From the NCBI GenBank assembly GCA_036557885.1, contig DATBGS010000136.1, positions 1-18,619 of the forward strand: a stretch of 18,619 nt of DNA. The letters are read 5' to 3'. This stretch comes from DATBGS01 sp036557885. GTDB lineage: Bacteria; Chloroflexota; Ktedonobacteria; Ktedonobacterales; DATBGS01. The position numbers and the translations under genes were made by a program. The notes beneath the pieces were generated by a model that was given only the letters and a program-made list of their open reading frames with translations, was not told the origin of the DNA and made no database searches. Below, one piece after another: positions 14,138 through 18,619 of the stretch. The stretch's first letter is position 1. Each line of letters opens with the position of its first letter.

Positions 14138-15124
14138 TCACAATCTCGCACACCTGGAGCCGTCCTGCCGGTACGCACCGGGCGTGCGGTTGAGATGACG
14201 TTTGAAGACCTGGGTCAGATGGCTTTGATGCGCAAAACCGCACGCGCTGGCTATCTGCGCCAGGGGCAGTTCGGTCCCCTGGAGCAGCCCCTGAGCACGC
14301 TCAAGACGCTGGCGCAGGATAAACTGGTGCGGGCTGGTTCCTGTCGCCCGTCGGAACAACTGGGCAAAGTGGTGTGGGCTGAAGCCGACTTGCCGGGCCA
14401 ACGTCTCTAACGAAAGCTGCTCATCCAGGTGGGCCTGGATGAACTCCAACAATTGCCGGACCTGGCGCTCCGTCAGCTTATGGGGAGGGAGGGGCCTGGC
14501 TCGCAGTCTTTCCCAACTGGAGGTGTAGTGCCGCAGGACATGGACGGCAAGGAACTGGGCCGCCGACTGCGCATAGAGGTTCCCTGCGGGGGCTGGCTGT
14601 TCCAACTCCCGCCACAGCGTGAGCGCAATCTGGGCCACCAGCGGATCACGAAAGCCGGTACGCCCACCCACCTCCAGACGCGCCAGATCAACTCCAAGCT
14701 CCTCCTGAGCCGCGCGAGCCACCACCTCCTGGCTCACGGAGAGATTCAGAACCTGAGTCGGGACCGAGGACAAGCTCCAGGTGCGGGCTTCATAGGCGGG
14801 TCTGTTCCCCCAGTTCAGGAAGAGATCCCCTGAATACATATCTCCTCCATGCCAGGAACCCTGCCCCTCTCGTCGTTCAACATGGATCGTCCCTCCCAGA
14901 TACATCCCCAGCGTCAGGTCGCCTGTTGAGGGAACGTGCAAGCTTTCTAGTTCGTCTGGCTCGTCAAAGACCTGCACACTCAGTCCCTCCCAGCCAGCAT
15001 GAGCACTGGAGAGCGTGGGCCACGATTCGGCAAGGTTCGTGGAGGACGTGCGCTCCCAAGTTTCATGCTGATCACGCCAGAGTTCAATCATCTCAACCGC
15101 CCGCTTTCTTGCGCAAGCAACCAT
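14138..15124 (-). CDS. AraC-family transcriptional regulator
   Basis: 328 residues. The C-terminal AraC DNA-binding domain has two helix-turn-helix units: LSLETLARQVGFSPHHFAQLFRRATG (about 238-262) and LPLAQIASACGFAHQSHLTQVFKRHLNRTPGAYR (about 287-319), with the conserved GFSPHHF, GF..QSHLTQVFK and PGAYR motifs. The N-terminal 200 residues are a sensing domain without a recognised ligand motif. The start is uncertain: ATG 15124 (longest) follows a hairpin and lacks a good SD; ATG 15091 (MIELWRDQ) is the alternative. Divergent from the solute-binding lipoprotein at 15705 across a 580-base gap with several palindromes, so it may control itself and that gene (inference). Confidence 0.92.
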   Translation of the reverse strand: MVACARKRAVEMIELWRDQHETWERTSSTNLAESWPTLSSAHAGWEGLSVQVFDEPDELESLHVPSTGDLTLGMYLGGTIHVERREGQGSWHGGDMYSGDLFLNWGNRPAYEARTWSLSSVPTQVLNLSVSQEVVARAAQEELGVDLARLEVGGRTGFRDPLVAQIALTLWRELEQPAPAGNLYAQSAAQFLAVHVLRHYTSSWERLRARPLPPHKLTERQVRQLLEFIQAHLDEQLSLETLARQVGFSPHHFAQLFRRATGTSPHQFILRQRLERAQGLLQGTELPLAQIASACGFAHQSHLTQVFKRHLNRTPGAYRQDGSRCARL

Positions 15125-15125
15125 T

Positions 15126-15214
15126 GCGAGGACGGCATGTCCTCGCGGTGTTCATGTGTTCTCAAAGAACTACGGCAGAAGGAGGGAGATGTTCAGGAGC
15201 AAACGGCGTTTTGC
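15126..15214. promoter_or_regulatory. Three palindromes upstream of the AraC regulator start: candidate operators
   Basis: GCGAGGAC-ggcat-GTCCTCGC (15126-15146, perfect 8-bp arms, one base from the ATG at 15124), GTTCT-caa-AGAAC (15158-15170) and the near-palindrome GCAAACGGCGTTTTGC (15199-15214). The first would also form an mRNA hairpin that could hide the start region. AraC proteins normally bind direct repeats, so these may serve another factor. Confidence 0.4.
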
Positions 15215-15360
15215 CGCCCAAACTCACCCAGGCCGATGCAACCCCACTTAAGACGATTTTGCTACGCAAGCGCCCGATTCTGCAAGACCGCCTCCAGTCT
15301 CCGCCCTATACTTCAGATATGCTCTTGATCGCCAGGTCTACCGATGGCTTCAGGAAGCCC

Positions 15361-15387
15361 GCTGGCCGCTACGTCGGAGCGGCCAGC
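15361..15387. repeat. Perfect 10-bp inverted repeat
   Basis: GCTGGCCGCT at 15361-15370, 7-base spacer, AGCGGCCAGC at 15378-15387. No T run on either side; could be an operator, an RNA hairpin or a relic of the palindromic repeat family. Confidence 0.55.
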
Positions 15388-15602
15388 AGGCGAGACTTCC
15401 CCGGCCCATTCGTCCGTTTCTGGCTCTGCCTGGAGGTGGAGAGCGTTGCCTGCCGTTGATCGGGGCAGATGCACGCCCGGCTCAACGTGAAGATAGAGAT
15501 CATCTGTTTCAACAAAAGACCAAAGACTCTGCAAAGCATTCCTTCGGGCTAGCGAGAGAAGGTCATCGCGGGAAAGGAGCCATCTAGCCAGGATTCCCAG
15601 CC

Positions 15603-15663
15603 GCCTCTGGACGGACCTCAGAGGCCAATCAGCGCTTGAAGAGCAGCGCTGTGTCTGTGTTTT
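15603..15663 (+). promoter_or_regulatory. Two hairpins in the leader of the solute-binding protein gene
   Basis: GCCTCTG/CAGAGGC (15603-15609/15619-15625) and CAGCGCT/AGCGCTG (15630-15636/15645-15651), the latter followed a few bases later by TTTTT. If transcription starts upstream, the second hairpin could act as a weak attenuator. If it starts downstream, they are not transcribed. Confidence 0.3.
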
Positions 15664-15704
15664 TACTCTTGTTCTCTTTCACACCAGTGATTTAGGAGGG
15701 ATAG

Positions 15705-17423
15705 ATGTTGAAGAAGGGCAGACTCGCCTTCGCAACAACGCTACTCATGCTCCTGGCGGCGGTGGTCGCAGCCTGCGGCAACCCGCCCCAGACCCAGACC
15801 CAGGCCAAACCCTACGATTACAAATCCCCCACCGGCGACCAGAAGGGCGGCACCGTCATCTTTTCCGATTGGCAGTTCCCTGACAGCCTGAACCCCCTGT
15901 TTGCCACGCTCGTCGTGGATGGGGAAATCGAGGCTGGTCTGTGGGCTGGCCCGACGACCATCACCTCGGATGCCAAATATATCGCTGACGAGGCTACTGA
16001 GGTTCCAACCGTTGATAATGGGGGCTTCAGCAAAGACGGGCTGACGACGGTGCTGCACCTGCGCCACGACCTCAAGTGGTCCGATGGACAGGAACTGACC
16101 GCCGATGACTTTGTGTATGCGATGGATACGCTGCTTGACCCCAACACGGCGGTAGCTACCACCTTCGGCTATGACCAGATGGCGTCCTATGTCGCCACCG
16201 ACAAGTACACCCTGACCATCAAGTACAAGGCACCCTTTGCCGCCTATCTGAGCTATCTACCGTTCCCGCTGCCCAAGCATGCGTGGTCGAGCATTGCCAA
16301 CAAAGACCTGGCTACTACTCAGGATGTCAACCTGACCCCCAGGGTCACCAACGGTCCCTTCGTGCTGAGCGACTTTGCGGCAGACCAGAGCATCACGCTG
16401 GTGCCCAACAAGTATTATGTCTCGACCAGCCTGCATCCCACCGTGCTGGATAAGGCCGTCTTCAAGGTCTTCGCCAGCAAAGACGCCCTGATTGCGGGCT
16501 ACCAGGCGGGCGAAACCGACCACGCCGAGGACTTCACCAACGCCGACATCAAGAAGCTCACCGGGCTGCCGGGGCTTCAGGTGACCTCCAACATCGCTTA
16601 CGAGCATATTGACCTCAACCAACAAAATCCGGTGTTGCAAGACCTCAATGTGCGCAAAGCGATTGAAGAAGGCATAGACCGCTGCCAGATCATCCAGACC
16701 GTGTTGAGCGCCGACTGTGCGCAGTTGGGCGTGGATACGATTCTTCCTGCTCCATCTCCAGAGTTCGACCCCTCGATCAAGGCGCTGCCCTTCAACAAAG
16801 CGCAGGCGATTGCGGACCTGAAGACGGCGGGATGGGACTGCTCAGCGGCTCCCAGCCCGTGCAAGAAGGCCGATGGCACGGTCTTCCCGACGCTGAACCT
16901 GGCGACGACCTCTGGCAATCAGCAGCGGGCGGATGTGACGCAGATCGTCAAGCAAGACCTGGCGGCGATTGGTATCCCCATCAACCTGGATGGGCAGTAT
17001 TACCCGGCTAGCGTCTTCTTCACCGATTACAGTCATGGTGGCATCCTGGCGACAGGCAAGTATGACCTGTCCCTCTATGCTTACGTCTTCGGTCTGGACA
17101 CTGGTGGCTCCCTGAGCGTGTTTGCCAGCACGGAGATTCCCTCTGACGCCAGCCCCAGTGGTGGCAACTACACGCGAGTCAACGACCCGCAGGTAGACCA
17201 GGCTTTGACTGATGGCGGCAAAGAACTCGATCCAGCCAAACGGCACACGATCTACGTCAACCTCCTGAAGCATCTCATTGAGCAGGTTGACACCATCCCG
17301 ATGTACCTGCGCCCGAACGTCACCTTGACGAACACCAACATCGCTAACTTCTTCCCGAACCCCACTTCATCGGGCAACGAGTGGAACATTGCCGACTGGT
17401 TCTTCGTCAAGAAGACGCAGTAA
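15705..17423 (+). CDS. ABC transporter substrate-binding lipoprotein, family 5 (peptide/oligopeptide type)
   Basis: 572 residues. A lipoprotein signal peptide (MLKKGRLAFATTLLMLLAAVVAACG) has a lipobox VAAC with lipidated C24, followed by a Gln/Thr-rich spacer. The SBP_bac_5 fold follows, with the family motifs KGGTVIFSDWQFPDSLNPLF, FSKDGLTTVLHLRHDLKWSDGQELTADDFVYAMDTLLDP, LNQQNPVLQDLNVRKAIEEGIDR, and YPASVFFTDY. Family members deliver peptides, nickel or other solutes to ABC permeases; the substrate cannot be assigned. Anchored on the outer face of the cytoplasmic membrane. A strong AGGAGGG site precedes ATG 15705. No permease or ATPase genes follow: the next gene is convergent, so the transporter core must be elsewhere. 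Length is normal. Confidence 0.93.
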   Translation: MLKKGRLAFATTLLMLLAAVVAACGNPPQTQTQAKPYDYKSPTGDQKGGTVIFSDWQFPDSLNPLFATLVVDGEIEAGLWAGPTTITSDAKYIADEATEVPTVDNGGFSKDGLTTVLHLRHDLKWSDGQELTADDFVYAMDTLLDPNTAVATTFGYDQMASYVATDKYTLTIKYKAPFAAYLSYLPFPLPKHAWSSIANKDLATTQDVNLTPRVTNGPFVLSDFAADQSITLVPNKYYVSTSLHPTVLDKAVFKVFASKDALIAGYQAGETDHAEDFTNADIKKLTGLPGLQVTSNIAYEHIDLNQQNPVLQDLNVRKAIEEGIDRCQIIQTVLSADCAQLGVDTILPAPSPEFDPSIKALPFNKAQAIADLKTAGWDCSAAPSPCKKADGTVFPTLNLATTSGNQQRADVTQIVKQDLAAIGIPINLDGQYYPASVFFTDYSHGGILATGKYDLSLYAYVFGLDTGGSLSVFASTEIPSDASPSGGNYTRVNDPQVDQALTDGGKELDPAKRHTIYVNLLKHLIEQVDTIPMYLRPNVTLTNTNIANFFPNPTSSGNEWNIADWFFVKKTQ

Positions 17424-17470
17424 CGCTTCTGGAGCAAGGAGCAGACGGCTTGTCCATCTGCTGAGCACCA

Positions 17471-17504
17471 CAGATGGCCGGCCCCAGAAGGGGTCGGCCA
17501 TCTG
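17471..17504. terminator. Long hairpin between convergent genes
   Basis: 15-bp stem (17471-17485 with 17490-17504, one G-T wobble) and loop AGAA, about 48 bases past the solute-binding protein stop. There is no T run on either strand, so termination would be stem-driven or factor-assisted. A preceding partial copy (AGCAGACGG/CCATCTGCT, near 17440-17461) shares the CCATCTGCT arm, allowing an alternative pairing. Confidence 0.55.
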
Positions 17505-17561
17505 CTATGCAGTGGGGACAACATGCGACAGGAAGGCCAGCCTGTGTCAACGCAGTGGCCG

Positions 17562-18560
17562 TTAGTCGGCCCGCAGCCCAAGCAAACGTATGGCGTTCCC
17601 AGCGTAGACCGCTGCCATGTCCTCTCTGGAAAGACCAACCGAATCAATGTCCGCTATCGTCGCCTCGACCGCATTCGAGGGTCCAAGCGGGATGTCGGTG
17701 CCGAAGAGCACCTGCTGCGGGCCAAAGAACTCCAGGACGCAGCGAACCGCGTGTGGCGCGCCAAACAGCGCCGTATCAACGTGGAACCTGTGGAAGTAGT
17801 CGAGCGGCGGACGCGGTAGGGTGTCCTTGATCTGCCGATAGCCCGGCCCCATAGCGAGCCGGGAGGAGAAGTGCGGCACCATGCCGCCACCGTGATGCGC
17901 AATCACAAGCTGGCGCGGGTGACGCTCCATATGCCCCGAATAGACAAGGCGTGCAAGGGCGGCGGCGGTTTCGTAGGGCCAGCCGATTGACCACCACAGG
18001 CCAAAGTCGGAGCGGCTCTCTGCCGGATAGTCGGCCCACGCCGCGCTTCGCGTCGGGTGCAGCCACACGGCGCGGTTGGCCTCCTCAAGCTTGCTGAACA
18101 ACGGCTCGAAGCGCGGATCATCGAGCGCCACGCCCAGAACGTTGGTGTAGAGCTGCACACCCAGCGCACCAAGCTGAGTCAGGGCGCGGTCAAGCTCGCG
18201 CATGGTTTCGTCCATGTCGCTCAGCGGCAGCGCGGCTGCAAATCCGACAAAACGATCAGGAAACCGCCGGACCAGTTCCGCCATCTCGTCATTGGCAATG
18301 CGGGCAAACTCCGCCGCAACCTCCGGCGGCCCAACCTCTTCAAGCGGCGGCACAGCCAGCACCAGAACCTGCGTGTAATCCCCATACGGCTCGATCTTGC
18401 GCCATCGCGCGTCCAGGTCGGACAGCACCGGATCGAAGGTGAAGATGCCCTCGCGGTAGTAGTCGAGCCGACTCGGCGCCATCGTTTTCTCAAGCTGCCG
18501 CTCCAGCCGCTGGAGGTACGAACGAGGCAGGATATGCGCGAACGCATCTATCTTTCGCAT
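17562..18560 (-). CDS. Amidohydrolase family 2 protein (ACMSD-like)
   Basis: 332 residues, TIM-barrel metal-dependent hydrolase/decarboxylase of the Amidohydro_2 family, whose members include aminocarboxymuconate-semialdehyde decarboxylase and gamma-resorcylate decarboxylase. Visible metal-site residues: H9 in IDAFAHILP, H168 in VWLHPTRS, H222/H223 in VIAHHGGGMVPH, D289 in FGTDIPLG. The first histidine of the usual HxH is Phe (F7), so the site is incomplete as in some family subgroups. Substrate unknown, likely a cyclic or aromatic carboxylate. ATG at 18560 is preferred to 18575 because AAGGAG precedes it by 7 bases. No catabolic partner genes are visible; an upstream neighbour may lie beyond the window. 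Confidence 0.9.
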   Translation of the reverse strand: MRKIDAFAHILPRSYLQRLERQLEKTMAPSRLDYYREGIFTFDPVLSDLDARWRKIEPYGDYTQVLVLAVPPLEEVGPPEVAAEFARIANDEMAELVRRFPDRFVGFAAALPLSDMDETMRELDRALTQLGALGVQLYTNVLGVALDDPRFEPLFSKLEEANRAVWLHPTRSAAWADYPAESRSDFGLWWSIGWPYETAAALARLVYSGHMERHPRQLVIAHHGGGMVPHFSSRLAMGPGYRQIKDTLPRPPLDYFHRFHVDTALFGAPHAVRCVLEFFGPQQVLFGTDIPLGPSNAVEATIADIDSVGLSREDMAAVYAGNAIRLLGLRAD

Positions 18561-18619
18561 GGGTGACTCCTTCATCGAACGAGAGAATTGTCTGCTTGCA
18601 TGTGGCGGGCGCGGCGGAG

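Larger units (their letters stand above)
15125..15704. other. 580-base intergenic region between AraC regulator and solute-binding protein
   Basis: No convincing gene. A 73-residue open frame on the minus strand (15313-15534) has no ribosome site or recognisable motif. The region holds three palindromes next to the regulator start, a perfect 10-bp inverted repeat at 15361-15387, and two hairpins in the leader of the solute-binding protein gene. No strong sigma70 promoter was found by eye for either gene. Confidence 0.6.

Noticed and set aside
15313..15534. 73-codon minus-strand frame in the AraC/solute-binding intergenic region
   Set aside because: No ribosome site, no recognisable motif, and it spans a perfect inverted repeat; treated as non-coding.

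Overview
The window is GC-rich and gene-dense. It looks like chromosomal DNA of a Chloroflexota bacterium, most likely class Ktedonobacteria. That placement is an inference from gene content: two large eukaryote-like Ser/Thr protein kinases (one with WD40 repeats, one with a Pro-rich linker and an internal membrane or Tat-like segment), a DUF4118/PAS/GAF histidine kinase, orphan Clp N-domain proteins, and many GC-rich extragenic palindromes. No rRNA, recognisable tRNA, CRISPR array or transposase gene was found.

Layout. 1-4864: a partial Ser/Thr kinase (-), a class I methyltransferase (+), a WD40 Ser/Thr kinase (-) and a RimL-type GNAT acetyltransferase (-). 4865-7877: a YbaK-type tRNA-editing-domain protein (-) preceding a good intrinsic terminator, an unrecognised protein with hydrophobic N-terminal segments (-), a 631-base gene-free region full of hairpins and repeats, and a SIMPL (DUF541) membrane-anchored protein (-). 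7961-12876 (+): an orphan sensor histidine kinase, then a three-gene operon of stand-alone Clp N-terminal-domain proteins. Both start from promoters of the form TTGACG-N17-TAT, each with an extended -10. 13003-15124 (-): an EamA-type permease and an AraC-family regulator. 15705-18560: a family 5 extracellular solute-binding lipoprotein (+) convergent with an ACMSD-type amidohydrolase (-).

Two things stand out. First, the three-gene Clp operon: each protein carries the double Clp_N substrate-recognition domain of ClpC but no AAA+ ATPase, and two of the three share an extra C-terminal beta-rich domain. They look like a dedicated set of ClpC-like adaptors or recognition modules, possibly phosphoarginine readers. 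Second, a mosaic family of short palindromic repeats (core GTAGCACCGGC...GCCGGT plus a CCCCTCAAAGCAGGGGCACG module) occurs in at least five intergenic spots. It abuts or supplies the stop codons of genes, and it has entered the N-terminal coding region of the permease as two in-frame copies exactly 48 bases apart. A third candidate is a run of consecutive hairpins at about 6644-6868 that could be a structured RNA.

The genes read as several short independent units rather than one pathway: signalling (two Ser/Thr kinases, one histidine kinase), protein quality control (Clp_N operon), translation quality or modification (YbaK-like, GNAT), and transport or catabolism (EamA, AraC, solute-binding protein, amidohydrolase).
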